From: Leptolyngbya sp. SIO1E4
GTDB taxonomy: Bacteria > Cyanobacteriota > Cyanobacteriia > Phormidesmidales > Phormidesmidaceae
DNA length: 64,000 nucleotides
Direction of reading: 5' to 3'
Assembly: GCA_010672825.2 (NCBI GenBank)
Contig: JAAHFU020000002.1
Coordinates: 384,001-448,000, forward strand
Shown: one piece after another, positions 17,555 through 28,035 of the stretch
Position numbering within the stretch: the stretch's first letter is position 1
Layout of the letters: every line of letters begins with the position of its first letter
Notes under the pieces: generated by a model
The model's database searches: none
What the model saw: only the letters and a program-made list of their open reading frames with translations
Told to the model about the DNA's origin: nothing
Made by a program: the position numbers and the translations under genes

Positions 17555-18226
17555 ATGAGCAGCTCTACTCCGAATTTGGCTGACCGAGAGTATGTATTGA
17601 ATGTTGGGCGCTGCTTCGACCGTGGCTGGGATATATTTCAAAAAAATACGTGGGGGTTTATTGGGTTTATACTACTCTTTGGGCTGTCAAATATTCTTTT
17701 TTCTTTGACTTCTGAGATCCTGGCTGAAGAAGATACCTCAATTTCTTACGGGGTGCGGCAGCTGTTATTTTTCTATCAAATCCTAATTGCACCCGTGATT
17801 TATGCGGGTCTTTGGATTGTCCCCCTGGAGATAGCTCGTAATCGAACTGTGCGCTTTGGAGATTTCTTCAGTGGGTTTTATCGATACTGGTCGATTCTAC
17901 TCGTTACCAATATTACCTATCTCTCGATTTCTGCGGGATTGATATTTTTATTGATTCCAGGAATTGCTCTGTTCACACTCTATAAATTTAGCCTGCCGCT
18001 AGTGATAGACCGAAATTTAAACTTTTGGCTTGCGATGGAAACGAGTCGTCAAATCATTATGAAAAATTTTTTCAGCTTTTTGATGTTGGATATTCTGGTA
18101 GTTTTTCTGAATCTTGCTGGATTACTCATGATGGGCGTGGGGATTCTGTTTACGCTGTCGTGGAGTATTTGTGTGCAAATCGCCGCCTACGAATCGGTTG
18201 TGGGCCTCAGCCCTAGCAGACGGTAG
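17555..18226 (+). CDS. Integral membrane protein, YciC/DUF975-like
   Basis: 223 residues, five or six hydrophobic segments (WGFIGFILLFGLSNILFSL; FYQILIAPVIYAGLWIVPLE; LLVTNITYLSISAGLIFLLI; FFSFLMLDILVVFLNLAGLL). The N-terminal GRCFDRGWDIFQKNTWGF is typical of membrane proteins of this superfamily. No catalytic residues. It follows the pentapeptide gene by 240 bp and may be independently transcribed. Confidence 0.7.
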   Translation: MSSSTPNLADREYVLNVGRCFDRGWDIFQKNTWGFIGFILLFGLSNILFSLTSEILAEEDTSISYGVRQLLFFYQILIAPVIYAGLWIVPLEIARNRTVRFGDFFSGFYRYWSILLVTNITYLSISAGLIFLLIPGIALFTLYKFSLPLVIDRNLNFWLAMETSRQIIMKNFFSFLMLDILVVFLNLAGLLMMGVGILFTLSWSICVQIAAYESVVGLSPSRR

Positions 18227-18286
18227 TGAAGTGCAACCCTCCCTTGGGTGTCTGTTTCTGGAATGATTGAGATCTGATTTGCTGAT

Positions 18287-19903
18287 TTATTGAGATACGG
18301 TGCAGCTATTGAGCAGACTGGTGCCAGAGAAGGACTGGTCAAGGGACTGGCCTAAAAGTTCAGCAATTGTTGGGACAACGTCAAAAGAAGACCTGATGCC
18401 CTGAGCCCCCACGGGTATTCTTGCTCCGGCGATAAAGGCAACGCCATAGGGGCCAGTATGCCCTCCGGTGCGGCGATAGGGGACGGGGCCAACTACGCCA
18501 TGGGTTGGGTGCTCAAATGCCGTTGACATGCCCTGCCAAATAATCACCATATCTGCATCACTGTTATGCAGTTGAGTCGGATCTGCGATCTCCGGGCGCT
18601 CTACATCAGCCACCACAGACTCACCGGTTCTGGGATCTCGGCATTCCCGAAGCAGGGCTTCTAGCTGTTGGCAAACCTGTGAGTAGTTTGCCAGCGGGAC
18701 AATGCCATGGTGCTCACGACCTGCCAGGTTAATGCGAATTCTGCCGTCATAAAACGAAGGCAACGCAAAGGCCGGCATCTGGGGCCACCATGGTTGATAG
18801 TAGGTTGAAGGTTGCCAATACAAGTCTGCAGCGAACCCCTTTCCTAGATGAGGCAAGTATTTCTGCAAGGCTCGGGCAGTTTTGCGATTAAGCGTCGCTC
18901 TCCAGTGATGTAACGGGTTGGAAGGCTTCAACCATGCATAGGGATGATGCCAGCTTTTTGCCTCAGAAAATGCAGGAATTTCCTCAGGATGCTGACTCCA
19001 CGCTTTGGGAATTTCTAGAAATGGGCGGTTGAAAGCATGTCGATAGAGTAGTTCAGGCAGCAGGAACATACTTTGCAAGTCAGAATGGTTCGCGCCCATG
19101 CCCCCCATGGCAAAGGCCACGACGTCTCTCTGGGGGGCGGCTTCAACGAGGGCTGCGATCATACGATCAACAGCTTCATGAATCTCGATTAAGGCTTTTT
19201 CAGCCGCTTTGGCAGAAGCTGAGTTGTGCAAAGGATGATGCGGGTCAACCCCGTGCCAGAGGGCTTCGATACCAGAATGAAGCTCTCCGGTGACCACGTA
19301 AAACACATCATGGTGGCTAAAGTTTTCAGATAATAGCCACAGGGCTGCTTGTTGCCTCACCTCGATCGCATTCACTAAGGCTCGTCCCATTTGTGCACAC
19401 TTCTCAGCGGAATAACAAGGAAACTCATAAATCCACTGGGGTGAGGGGTAATGACCGAATCGCTGAATAAATGCTTCTAGAAGACTGTCTGTGCTGCCTT
19501 GCAAAGGTATCCCCGGATCATGGGCACCCCAGCCGACAATGCCTTCAAGTTTTTGAGATTTTGCCAGATCAAAGTAGGGCGGATCAAAGACCGCGATCGT
19601 GGCGTCTAGCTGCTCAAAACACGGCACGAAATGGGAGCCTTCCTGACGAACTGTGTAAGTCTCAGGAGAAAACTCAATAACTGACCAACGCTTGGCTGCT
19701 GATGGAGATAATCCCGATGCCACATGTTCCCACGCTAACCCTGTTCGCTGTGCTGGGCCATGGTCTAAATAGAAAGACGTGCTGAGATCGCGCAGGGCTG
19801 AAAGGGCAGGCATTTTACCGGCAGCCATTAGCTTCTCAGCAAAGGAGATTTCTAATCCATCAAGGCCAATAACGAGTAGCGGTTGCTGAGAAGAAATAGG
19901 CAT
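18287..19903 (-). CDS. Alkaline-phosphatase-superfamily phosphodiesterase/nucleotide pyrophosphatase-like
   Basis: 538 residues from ATG 19903 (MPISSQQPLLVIGLDGLEIS; an extra four residues upstream are possible). LLVIGLDGLE contains the first metal-binding Asp, and the Thr/Ser nucleophile region is around QRTGLAWEHV. FAMGGMGANHSD and RTGGHTGPYGV hold the remaining metal ligands (H near residues ~300 and ~480), all consistent with the type I phosphodiesterase fold. Substrate unknown. The next 1 kb on the right is non-coding apart from repeats. Confidence 0.8.
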   Translation of the reverse strand: MPISSQQPLLVIGLDGLEISFAEKLMAAGKMPALSALRDLSTSFYLDHGPAQRTGLAWEHVASGLSPSAAKRWSVIEFSPETYTVRQEGSHFVPCFEQLDATIAVFDPPYFDLAKSQKLEGIVGWGAHDPGIPLQGSTDSLLEAFIQRFGHYPSPQWIYEFPCYSAEKCAQMGRALVNAIEVRQQAALWLLSENFSHHDVFYVVTGELHSGIEALWHGVDPHHPLHNSASAKAAEKALIEIHEAVDRMIAALVEAAPQRDVVAFAMGGMGANHSDLQSMFLLPELLYRHAFNRPFLEIPKAWSQHPEEIPAFSEAKSWHHPYAWLKPSNPLHHWRATLNRKTARALQKYLPHLGKGFAADLYWQPSTYYQPWWPQMPAFALPSFYDGRIRINLAGREHHGIVPLANYSQVCQQLEALLRECRDPRTGESVVADVERPEIADPTQLHNSDADMVIIWQGMSTAFEHPTHGVVGPVPYRRTGGHTGPYGVAFIAGARIPVGAQGIRSSFDVVPTIAELLGQSLDQSFSGTSLLNSCTVSQ

Positions 19904-20237
19904 CACGACTCTCACTAAACGTTTGAATTTTGGAGCGAATAGACTGATTTCGTGGATGCACTCGATTTCGTCAAGTTTAGCAACTCGAAATTGATATGTC
20001 TGGTTATTTTTTGAAGATGTGGGCGCTTTTTAGATAAGTTTTAGTGAAGATTTTAAGGCGATATCCTTTAGCTATTTTTCTGCCCGGATATATGGAAATT
20101 GAGAGAGTGATAACAATTTTATTTTCTATTAAGAGCTACCGGATATACACATCTGGCTTGAGAAGCAGATATGCGGGATAACCTCCCTTAATCCTTCCTT
20201 CTCAAGAAGGGAAATCTAGTTCTCCTCCTTCTCAAGG

Positions 20238-20559
20238 CTACGGTGTACACACATCTCAGGTTGGGGCGGTAAGGCGACCATTCCGATGGTGTGAGGGAGG
20301 TTCTGCTTGAGGACATTTCGCTGTCCTCAAACTCCCGTCGACTAGGACGTTCCGTCGTCCTAGAACCTCCCGAAAGAGGAGGGCTGGTGAGGTTAACTAC
20401 AGTGTTGCATTGGGGGTTGGATTTGCCGCCGGAGGCCGCTTGCACAAACGCCTCTAGCTTTGCCGGAATTCAGTTCTGAAGGAACTTGAGCAGGAGCTGG
20501 AGCATTGATGCTCTCCGGTGGCAGTATGGGTTAGGCAAAGACTTGTGCATACACCGTAG
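20238..20559 (+). mobile_element. MITE-like element with terminal inverted repeats, copy 2 (complete)
   Basis: 322 bp bounded by CTACGGTGTA (20238-20247) and TACACCGTAG (20550-20559), each continued outward by CTCCT-rich flanks. The left half carries the two hairpins shared with copy 1 (7761-7924). No transposase. Just outside the right end a 21-bp unit (starts 20560 and 20582, TTCTCAAGGAGGAGTTAGAG...) is repeated twice. The 1-kb gap 19904-20949 holds no gene I can support. Confidence 0.6.
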
Positions 20560-20949
20560 TTCTCAAGGAGGAGTTAGAGGCTTCTCAAGGAGGAGTTAGA
20601 GGCGATCTGAATTTTTTGCAGCAATATCAGAATGTGTCTGTGCTGAGTTGCTGCTCAGGAAGAATTGTTCGTCTTATTTAAGCCCGGTGGTGTTCCAATC
20701 CAAATTTTTATTCATCGCGTTGTAGAGTCTGTTCTTCTGCTTGCTTGTGGATTTCCTTAAGTGGGATTAGATATTTCTGCTTCCTCATAGGGGGGATCTG
20801 GCTATTGTTTTGTCGGTCATACTCTGATTTTTATTTTCCCTACTTTTTCTCGATTGCCTTCCCGCTTCTTCTCCCTTGCTGCCTAGAGTGATGCCTGTAG
20901 ACATGAGAACTGTCTTACACACCTCTGAAGCCTAAAAGGAGCCCCCACC

Positions 20950-21534
20950 ATGAATCGCTTTGCATTATCCTTATTGACAACTGCTGCTTTGGTTGTTTGT
21001 GCACCTCTACCTTCAACTGCAGCAGAATTTTCGAACTTTGATCAGCTGCGGAACGAGAACCGTAACAAGGCAGTAGATTTCGACCAGCTGCGGAATGAAA
21101 ACCGCGACAAAGGTGCCGTGGATTTCGACCAGTTGCGGAATGAGAACCGTAACAAGGCGGTAGATTTTGACCAGCTGCGGAACGAAAACCGCGACAAAAG
21201 TGCCGTGGATTTTGATGCGCTGCGGAACGAGAACCGTAACAAGGCGGTAGATTTTGACCAGTTGCGGAATGAAAACCGCGACAAAAGTGCCGTGGATTTC
21301 GACCAGTTGCGGAATGAGAACCGCAATAAGGCGGTAGATTTCGACCAGCTGCGGAACGAAAACCGTGACAAAGGTGCCGTGGATTTCGACCAGTTGCGGA
21401 ATGCGAATCGTAACAAGGCGGTAGATTTCGACCAGTTGCGGAACGAAAACCGTGACAAAGGTGCCGTGGATTTCGACCAGCTGCGGAATGAGAACCGTGA
21501 TAAAGGTGCCGTGGACGTTGATGCGCTGCGTTAA
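20950..21534 (+). CDS. Secreted protein of 14/15-residue tandem repeats
   Basis: 194 residues. N-terminal signal peptide MNRFALSLLTTAALVVCAPL with cleavage near STAA-EF. The rest is about twelve near-identical units of the form VDFDQLRNENRNKA (14) and VDFDQLRNENRDKGA (15), mostly alternating, giving an ~87-bp DNA period. The units are acidic and strongly helical, without Cys or Trp. The repeats also leave long open frames on the antisense strand, which are artefacts. Function unknown; extracellular or periplasmic binding or structural role is likely. A strong hairpin follows at 21612. Confidence 0.8.
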   Translation: MNRFALSLLTTAALVVCAPLPSTAAEFSNFDQLRNENRNKAVDFDQLRNENRDKGAVDFDQLRNENRNKAVDFDQLRNENRDKSAVDFDALRNENRNKAVDFDQLRNENRDKSAVDFDQLRNENRNKAVDFDQLRNENRDKGAVDFDQLRNANRNKAVDFDQLRNENRDKGAVDFDQLRNENRDKGAVDVDALR

Positions 21535-21611
21535 GCAACCTGCAATAACGCTCAGCTAACCATCCGCGAGATGGTGACCAATTGCAGACATCTCAAAGGT
21601 CCTGCCTGTAA

Positions 21612-21635
21612 AGCCCCCGTTCTGTAACGGGGGCT
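21612..21635 (+). terminator. Hairpin terminator after the repeat-protein gene
   Basis: AGCCCCCGTT-CTGT-AACGGGGGCT is a perfect 10-bp stem with a 4-nt loop 77 bp after the stop codon. The T-run is short. Confidence 0.6.
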
Positions 21636-21734
21636 CTGTGCTTAAAACTTAGGCAAAAATTAGTGAAAAGCAGTTTTTCTAAACCCATCGCAACTTTTTA
21701 GACGCATGCTTTCAAAGACTCAAGACTGGCGATT

Positions 21735-24665
21735 ATGATGATTTCGAAAAGGCGCGGGACGTTCTCGATCGCAATGGCTACCCAGCACCTTAAGTTCAAG
21801 CTGAAAAAGCTGTCAGGCAGGATTTCTCAACAGCTGTCAGGCAGGGTTTCTCTTCGCTCTGCATTAGTGATTCCCTTTGTGCTGCAAATTGTTATCGCTG
21901 TTGGGCTGACCGGCTATATCTCTCTCCGAAATGGCCAGCAGGCAGTGAATGAGGTGGCTTCTCAGCTGCGCCGAGAAATCTCAGAGCGAATTCAGGAACG
22001 CCTAGCCGATCATTCTGAAATTCCCCACGTTATCAACCAGGTGAATGCCGATGCTGTGCGACGGGGAGACCTCTCGACCCAGGATTTAGCGAGTGAAAAA
22101 TACCTGTGGCGACAAATTCAGTATTTAGAAGATGTAACCTGGCTCTACTTTGGTGCGGCCAATGACGGCTCGTTTATTGGGGTCACCCAGACCATTGACG
22201 ATACGCTTCAAGTCGTCATTAATGATCTGTCAACGAAGTTTTTAGGTTACTACTACGCATTGGATGACGCGGGTAATCGTCAAGCGCTCATCCGCATTAA
22301 TTCTCACGTTTATGATGCGCGGGAACGCCCCTTCTTTCAAGCAGCAGTGGACTCTAATGATGCGGTTGATGCGGTTTGGAGTGATATCTATGCCAGTGTT
22401 GGGTTACCCCAGCTGATTGTGAGTGCGGTGCTGCCTGTCTATAACGACGCGGGTGATTTACTGGGCGTCACCGGAGTTGATTTTTCCTTAGACGATATCA
22501 GCAAGTTTTTAGAAAGCATTGAGATTGGCAAAACGGGCCAAGCTTTTGTAATGGATAGTGCTGGGTTGCTGGTGGCCAGTTCTACAGGGGAAAAACCCTA
22601 TCGGGTGCTGGCCGACGACACGCTGGAACGCACGCCAGCAGTCGAAAGTGAAAATCGTCTCACCCAGCAGGCAGCTAAATTCTTAAGCAGTACCGTTGAT
22701 ATCAACGGCCTGCAAGATCATACCCAGCTCAATTTCCGAGCCCAGGGACACAATCAGTTTGTGCAGGTATCGAAATTTTTGGATCAGCGGGGCATTGATT
22801 GGCTGATTGTGGTGGTGGTGCCCGAAGCTGATTTTATGGAGCAAATTGCTGCTAATACGCGCACCACGATTCTGTTGTGCTTAGGGGCGCTCGCGATCGC
22901 CATTGCCATGGGTGTGTTTACGGCCCGGCGGATTACCCAGCCCGTGTTGCAGCTCAATGCCATTAGCCAGGCGCTGGCTCGCAACACGCGCGAAAAGCAG
23001 CTGCACACGGCTGAAAATTTGCACGTAGAAACCCGAGGCATTCGAGAACTCGAGACGCTGACGCGGTCTTTTAACGACATGAGGGAACAGCTGCGCAGTT
23101 CGTTTCGAGCCCTGGCCAGCAGTAATGAGGCGTTAGAACAGCGAGTACAGCAGCGAACGGCAGCGCTGCAAGAGGCGAAAGAAACTGCCGATACGGCCAA
23201 CCGCGCTAAGAGTGAATTCTTAGCCAATATGAGCCATGAGTTACGTACGCCGCTGAATGCCATTATTGGGTTTGCCCAAATTCTGCTGCGGGACGATCGC
23301 CTCAACCCTGAGCATCGAGACAGCTTAAAAATTCTCAACCGCAGTGGTGAACATCTGCTGGCCCTCATTAATGATGTGTTAGAGATGTCAAAAATTGAGG
23401 CCGGTCGAGTCAATCTGAATGTCCAGCCTATTGACCTTTATCAGCTGCTGGCGGCCCTGGAGGAAATGCTGCGACTGCGAGCCCAAGCTAAAGGGCTGCA
23501 GTTGGTGTTTGATTGTGCCCCGAAGGTGCCCCGATATATTCGTACCGATGAGGGCAAGCTGCAGCAGGTGTTAATTAACCTGTTGGGCAATGCCGTCAAA
23601 TTCACCCAATCCGGTGGCATTACCTTGCGCGTTGGGGTGAGAGGGCAACCGTCCCCTTCGTTTGCGTCACCTGGGGCAGGGGCGAAAACCTTACCCGATA
23701 ACAGTCCCAACCCCCGTTTGCCATCTCCACTGATTCTCTGCTTTGAGGTGGAAGATACGGGTTCGGGAATTGCCCCGGCTGAATTGAACACGATTTTTGA
23801 TCCGTTTATTCAGTCGCGCTCAATTGACCACAGTAAAGGGGGGACAGGTCTGGGGCTCGCGATTAGCCGCAAATTTGTCCAGCTGTTGGGCGGGGATATC
23901 CATGTCAAAAGCGTGCTGCGCCAGGGTACCTGCTTTCAGTTTCAGATTCAGGTGGCCCTGGCAAAACCAGAGGACGTCACGGAGTCTTGCCATCACCGCA
24001 AAGTTGTGGGTCTTGCACCGGATCAAAAGCATTACCGCATTCTTGTGGTGGATGACCAGCCCGATAATCGCCGGGTGATTCGGACGCTGCTAGAACAGGT
24101 TGGTTTTGAGGTGCAGGAAGCGGTTAATGGAGCTGAGGCGATCGCCCAAACTCAAGTCTGGCATCCTCACCTGATTTGGATGGACATGCGCATGCCTGTG
24201 ATGAATGGCTATGAAGCGACTCGCCGCCTTAAAGCCGAGCCCCACCCCCCTGTCATTATTGCCCTGACGGCCAGCGTGTTTGAAGAAAAGCGAGAGGCGG
24301 TATTGGCAGCAGGCTGCGATGATTTTGTGCGCAAACCGTTCCAGGAGCATGTCATTTTTGACAAGCTGGCGGCCTATCTAGGCGTCCGCTATCAATACGC
24401 CCCCACAGAAACGGCTCAAGAAAATGACTTCCCGCTGGAGGCGGGGCCGCTCACGGCAGAGGCTTTAGCGGTGATGCCCTCAGACTGGATTCGACGTCTG
24501 GCTGAGGCAGCTATTCAGGCGGATGCAACGCTGATATATCAGCAGATTCAGCAAATTCCTGATCAGCATTCTGGCCTGATGCACGGTCTCACGGTTAAGG
24601 TCAGCCGCTATGACTATGACGGCATCATCGAACTGACAGAGACGGTGCTCAGTCAGTCTCGATAA
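21735..24665 (+). CDS. Hybrid sensor histidine kinase (dCache-HAMP-HisKA-HATPase-REC)
   Basis: 976 residues. Two membrane spans (residues ~45-65 and ~375-395) enclose an extracytoplasmic dCache-type sensor ([20 protein letters not shown]). Then follow HAMP, a coiled coil, the HisKA box with [19 protein letters not shown] (phospho-His), the HATPase N-, G1- and G2-boxes ([40 protein letters not shown]), and a REC domain ([24 protein letters not shown]). It precedes the multidomain response regulator by 45 bp, so the two form a phosphorelay. Signal unknown. Confidence 0.92.
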   Translation: MMISKRRGTFSIAMATQHLKFKLKKLSGRISQQLSGRVSLRSALVIPFVLQIVIAVGLTGYISLRNGQQAVNEVASQLRREISERIQERLADHSEIPHVINQVNADAVRRGDLSTQDLASEKYLWRQIQYLEDVTWLYFGAANDGSFIGVTQTIDDTLQVVINDLSTKFLGYYYALDDAGNRQALIRINSHVYDARERPFFQAAVDSNDAVDAVWSDIYASVGLPQLIVSAVLPVYNDAGDLLGVTGVDFSLDDISKFLESIEIGKTGQAFVMDSAGLLVASSTGEKPYRVLADDTLERTPAVESENRLTQQAAKFLSSTVDINGLQDHTQLNFRAQGHNQFVQVSKFLDQRGIDWLIVVVVPEADFMEQIAANTRTTILLCLGALAIAIAMGVFTARRITQPVLQLNAISQALARNTREKQLHTAENLHVETRGIRELETLTRSFNDMREQLRSSFRALASSNEALEQRVQQRTAALQEAKETADTANRAKSEFLANMSHELRTPLNAIIGFAQILLRDDRLNPEHRDSLKILNRSGEHLLALINDVLEMSKIEAGRVNLNVQPIDLYQLLAALEEMLRLRAQAKGLQLVFDCAPKVPRYIRTDEGKLQQVLINLLGNAVKFTQSGGITLRVGVRGQPSPSFASPGAGAKTLPDNSPNPRLPSPLILCFEVEDTGSGIAPAELNTIFDPFIQSRSIDHSKGGTGLGLAISRKFVQLLGGDIHVKSVLRQGTCFQFQIQVALAKPEDVTESCHHRKVVGLAPDQKHYRILVVDDQPDNRRVIRTLLEQVGFEVQEAVNGAEAIAQTQVWHPHLIWMDMRMPVMNGYEATRRLKAEPHPPVIIALTASVFEEKREAVLAAGCDDFVRKPFQEHVIFDKLAAYLGVRYQYAPTETAQENDFPLEAGPLTAEALAVMPSDWIRRLAEAAIQADATLIYQQIQQIPDQHSGLMHGLTVKVSRYDYDGIIELTETVLSQSR

Positions 24666-24710
24666 TCTGGGCGGATAAACGCAAAGAATTACCAAAAAAA
24701 GTTATGGAAA

Positions 24711-27098
24711 GTGGCCTTTCACGATAAGTTTTGGAAAATTAACGTTCTTAAAATCACTTCCGCCGTGAGAATCTTACTGATTGAGGATGATGAGATTCTG
24801 GCTGACCGGCTGATGGAGTCTTTGACCCATCACCAGTACGTGGTGGATGCGATCGCGGATGGTCAGGAGGGGCTAGAGTATGCCCAAAGCGCCACCTACG
24901 ATCTGATTATTTCTGATGTGGGGCTCCCTAGCATCGACGGCATTACCCTCTGCAGTCGCCTGCGAGATGCTGGGTGTACCACTCCAATTTTGCTCATGAC
25001 CGCCAAAGATGCCCACGACGAGCGTGTTCGCGGGCTAGATGCGGGGGCTGATGACCATTTAACGAAGCCCCTAAACCTGGAGGAACTGCACGCCCGCGTG
25101 CGAGCCCTGTTACGTCGTGGGGAGGTGACCCCTGAAACCGTGTTGCAGGCAGGGGCGTTACGGCTAGACCCGGTGAGCTGTCAGGTGACTTACGCCGATA
25201 GCCCGCTGAAGCTCACCCCTAAGGAATACAGCCTGCTAGAAATGTTTCTGCGCAGTCCGAATCGGGTGTTCAGCCGTTCCCACATTATTGAGCACCTGTG
25301 GAGCTTTGATGATCCGCCCCTAGAAGACAGTGTCAAGGCTCATATTAAAGGGCTGCGCCGCAAGCTCAAGCAGGTAGGCGCATCAGACTGGATTGAAAAC
25401 GTCTATGGCATTGGCTATCGCTTCACGCCGCAGCCTGCATCCACCCCCAGGGCTGCCCCAGATGTTGGAACGCCGCCTTCGGGGACGACCGCGAATGTCA
25501 CGACGGCAAAGGCAGCCCCTTCAACGGTCGCTAGGGCTGAGGCTGCCACCGTTGAACAAACGTTTCAGGCGTCGATGGCTGGGCTCTGGGGCAAATATCA
25601 AGGGCTGATGACCCAGCGAGTAGATGCCCTAACCCAGGCTGCATCGGCTATTCAGGCTGCTCAATTAACCCCTGACCTGCAGGCTGAAGGCACCCAAGCG
25701 GCTCACAAACTGGCCGGGGTGCTGGGGATGTTTGAGCAAGATGACGGGTCTGACCTGGCCCGCGAGATCGAAACCCTGCTGGAATCGGACACCCCCGCCA
25801 GGTGGCAGCGGGTGCCCTCCCTAGTGCAACAGCTGGTAGATTTGATCCAAATTCAGCCGTCTGAAGCGATTGTGGAGATCGCCGCAGAAGCCGGGTATGG
25901 GCTGCTGGTTTCCCCCGATGCCTCGCTGGCTGAGGCGCTGCAGGGCTTCGGGCAAGCGACCGATATGGTTTGGAAGCATGCTCACTCCATGGGAGAGGCT
26001 GAGGCGATTATTCAACAGGCTTCGCCGGAGTTGGTGGTGCTAGACATTGCCTCGGCCTCCCTGTGGGCGCCAAGTTTAGACTTTTTGCAATACCTGTCGG
26101 CCCACACGCCGTCTGTGCCAACGGTGGCGCTCACCACCACCGATAGCCTGATTGACCGGGTCGCCATTGCCCAGACCGGCATCCAACGGTTATTGACTAA
26201 GCCGGTGACGGCGGCTCAGGTGTGGGAGGTGACCACCCAGCTACACCAAAGCAGTCGGGGCTTGACGGCACAAATTTTAGTGGTAGACGATGACCCTCTG
26301 ATTCTTAAGGCTTTGCGCCCTCTCCTGGAGCCCTGGGGCTTGGGGGTAACTGGGTTAGAAACCCCCCGTCGCTTTTGGGAATTGCTCAACGCTACCCGCC
26401 CTGATTTGTTGATTTTGGATGTGGAGATGCCTGAGTTTACGGGCATTGAGCTGTGCCAGGCGGTGCGCACTGATCCGACTTGGCAAAACCTGCCGGTGCT
26501 GTTTCTCACGGCCCATCGTGATGCAGATACGGTGCAGCAGGTGTTTCGGGCCGGGGCCGATGACTATATTTCGAAACCCATTGTGGGACCAGAACTGCTG
26601 ACGCGCATTCTCAACCGCCTGGAGCGCAACCGCTTATTGCAAACGCTGTCTCATCGCAATGCGGTCACGGGGCTGCCGAACTATAGCTGCTCTCAGCAGA
26701 CCCTGACCCAACTGCTCGAAACAGCCCTGACGCGATCGCTGCCAATGTCTCTTGCCCTGGTGCGATTGCGCGATTTGCTTTCTGTGAATAGACAGCATGG
26801 GCACGATGCAGGCAATACGCTTTTGCAAACCTGGGGGCAGTGTTTTCAGGCGTTGTCTCGTGACCATGAGGCGATCGGGTATTGGGGCAATGGTGAGTTT
26901 GTGGTGGGCGTGCCAGAGTTTGCCCAAGCCGACGCCCAAGAGTACCTGGAACCTTTGTTTCAAGCGCTGCGACGGCAAATCGTCACCCTCCCGACGGGGG
27001 CGCGCATGCAACCCGCTTTCGATTGGGCGATCGCCACCTACCCTACCGATGGCTATACCTTGCAAGCGCTTTATCAATCAGCTGTTTCTAGGCTCTAA
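24711..27098 (+). CDS. Multidomain response regulator: REC-wHTH-Hpt-pseudoREC-REC-degenerate GGDEF
   Basis: 795 residues with a GTG start; a shorter GTG start at 24765 (VRILLIEDDEIL) is equally plausible. Order: REC (DLIISDVGLPSIDG); OmpR/PhoB winged helix (LKLTPKEYSLLEMFLRSPN, residues ~155-245); Hpt (QAAHKLAGVLGMF, with His); a degenerate REC (LVVLDIASASLW); an intact REC (DLLILDVEMPEFTG); and a C-terminal GGDEF-like domain with GNGEF in place of GGDEF, so diguanylate cyclase activity is doubtful. The linked kinase probably phosphorylates it, and the Hpt can relay phosphate to the last REC. Confidence 0.9.
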   Translation: MAFHDKFWKINVLKITSAVRILLIEDDEILADRLMESLTHHQYVVDAIADGQEGLEYAQSATYDLIISDVGLPSIDGITLCSRLRDAGCTTPILLMTAKDAHDERVRGLDAGADDHLTKPLNLEELHARVRALLRRGEVTPETVLQAGALRLDPVSCQVTYADSPLKLTPKEYSLLEMFLRSPNRVFSRSHIIEHLWSFDDPPLEDSVKAHIKGLRRKLKQVGASDWIENVYGIGYRFTPQPASTPRAAPDVGTPPSGTTANVTTAKAAPSTVARAEAATVEQTFQASMAGLWGKYQGLMTQRVDALTQAASAIQAAQLTPDLQAEGTQAAHKLAGVLGMFEQDDGSDLAREIETLLESDTPARWQRVPSLVQQLVDLIQIQPSEAIVEIAAEAGYGLLVSPDASLAEALQGFGQATDMVWKHAHSMGEAEAIIQQASPELVVLDIASASLWAPSLDFLQYLSAHTPSVPTVALTTTDSLIDRVAIAQTGIQRLLTKPVTAAQVWEVTTQLHQSSRGLTAQILVVDDDPLILKALRPLLEPWGLGVTGLETPRRFWELLNATRPDLLILDVEMPEFTGIELCQAVRTDPTWQNLPVLFLTAHRDADTVQQVFRAGADDYISKPIVGPELLTRILNRLERNRLLQTLSHRNAVTGLPNYSCSQQTLTQLLETALTRSLPMSLALVRLRDLLSVNRQHGHDAGNTLLQTWGQCFQALSRDHEAIGYWGNGEFVVGVPEFAQADAQEYLEPLFQALRRQIVTLPTGARMQPAFDWAIATYPTDGYTLQALYQSAVSRL

Positions 27099-27100
27099 CG

Positions 27101-27472
27101 CTACAACCTACGTCGCATGAGCCGAGAGAGGGCACGTCGAGGTTCTACAGTTGTCAGAGAGCCCAGCAAAGAATTGGGAATGCGATTAGCTAACAGATCC
27201 AGAATTTTGGCATTGACAGTACTGGCGGGCGTATAGTCAGGCAAATTGACAAAGATTACTCCAGCCGTAAAGGTTTTGGGCCAACCGCGAGGATCTGCAA
27301 AACCGCGATCGCGCGTAATGATGATCGCATCTGCTGAGATCGCAACTTCCATAACCTCGGAGTCTGGATGTCCACGTAAGCCAATATCTCGCACATCTTG
27401 CACAGCAAACCCCAATGCTGCGATCTGAGGCGTAAGCGAACGAGGCATATTTTCATCGACCAGAAAGTTCAA
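27101..27472 (-). CDS. DUF5615 PIN-like toxin
   Basis: 123 residues: MNFLVDENMPRSLTPQIAAL is the canonical DUF5615 start (D-E-N), and IITRDRGFADPRGWPKTF holds the second acidic centre. DUF5615 proteins belong to the PIN-like nucleases and are paired with DUF433 antitoxins. The partner at 27476-27709 is 3 bp upstream on the same strand. Confidence 0.88.
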   Translation of the reverse strand: MNFLVDENMPRSLTPQIAALGFAVQDVRDIGLRGHPDSEVMEVAISADAIIITRDRGFADPRGWPKTFTAGVIFVNLPDYTPASTVNAKILDLLANRIPNSLLGSLTTVEPRRALSRLMRRRL

Positions 27473-27475
27473 AAC

Positions 27476-27709
27476 TTAGGCTCCCAAGGCGGTGACCTGG
27501 GTTTGTTTGACCAAATCTGCCGCGTAAGCCAGGGCAGCTTCAACCTGAGTTTTGGTGAGTTCGTATTCTTGTATCACGTCTTCTTTACTCATGCCTCCAG
27601 CTAGGGAGCCAATGATAATAAAAACGGGCATACGGGTTCCGGTGACGGTGGGCGCACCGTGATGGATGTCAGGATCAATGTTGATGTGAGGGGCGATTTC
27701 CATTTCCAT
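27476..27709 (-). CDS. DUF433 antitoxin
   Basis: 77 residues. INIDPDIHHGAPTVTGTRMPV is the DUF433 signature, followed by a helix-turn-helix-like tail ending TQVEAALAYAADLVKQ. The DNA-binding antitoxin of the DUF5615 module at 27101-27472; the ATG codons at residues 1 and 3 both work as starts. Another DUF433 gene at 29926 lacks a DUF5615 partner. Confidence 0.88.
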   Translation of the reverse strand: MEMEIAPHINIDPDIHHGAPTVTGTRMPVFIIIGSLAGGMSKEDVIQEYELTKTQVEAALAYAADLVKQTQVTALGA

Positions 27710-28035
27710 AAAGTTGTGTTAGAGCAGTGTTGCAAACAAAGAGGATATAAACCACATCTGATGAGGAACCTAGAGTTTTTCCTCAGGTGAAAATCAGGCA
27801 TCTGGATGGGGTCAGGGTATATGACCTACGCTCCTCTAATTTTATCCGGGGGATTTGCCTGCCAGGGGAAATGACACCTTAGGGTTTCCGATAAGATTGG
27901 CGTTGGAGTAAAAGGCGTTGATCCACACCCTTTTAGGGGAGCAAAGGCGTTAAGCAGAGATAGTGCTATCCATTGCGGAAAGCTGGCCTTAAGGGGCGAA
28001 ACTATAATGAGGCAACCGCACACGCAGTGTCAGGC

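Noticed and set aside
21042-21458. Long antisense ORF (138 aa, RFSFRNWSKSTA repeats)
   Set aside because: It is the complement of the tandem-repeat gene; its openness follows from the repeat period.
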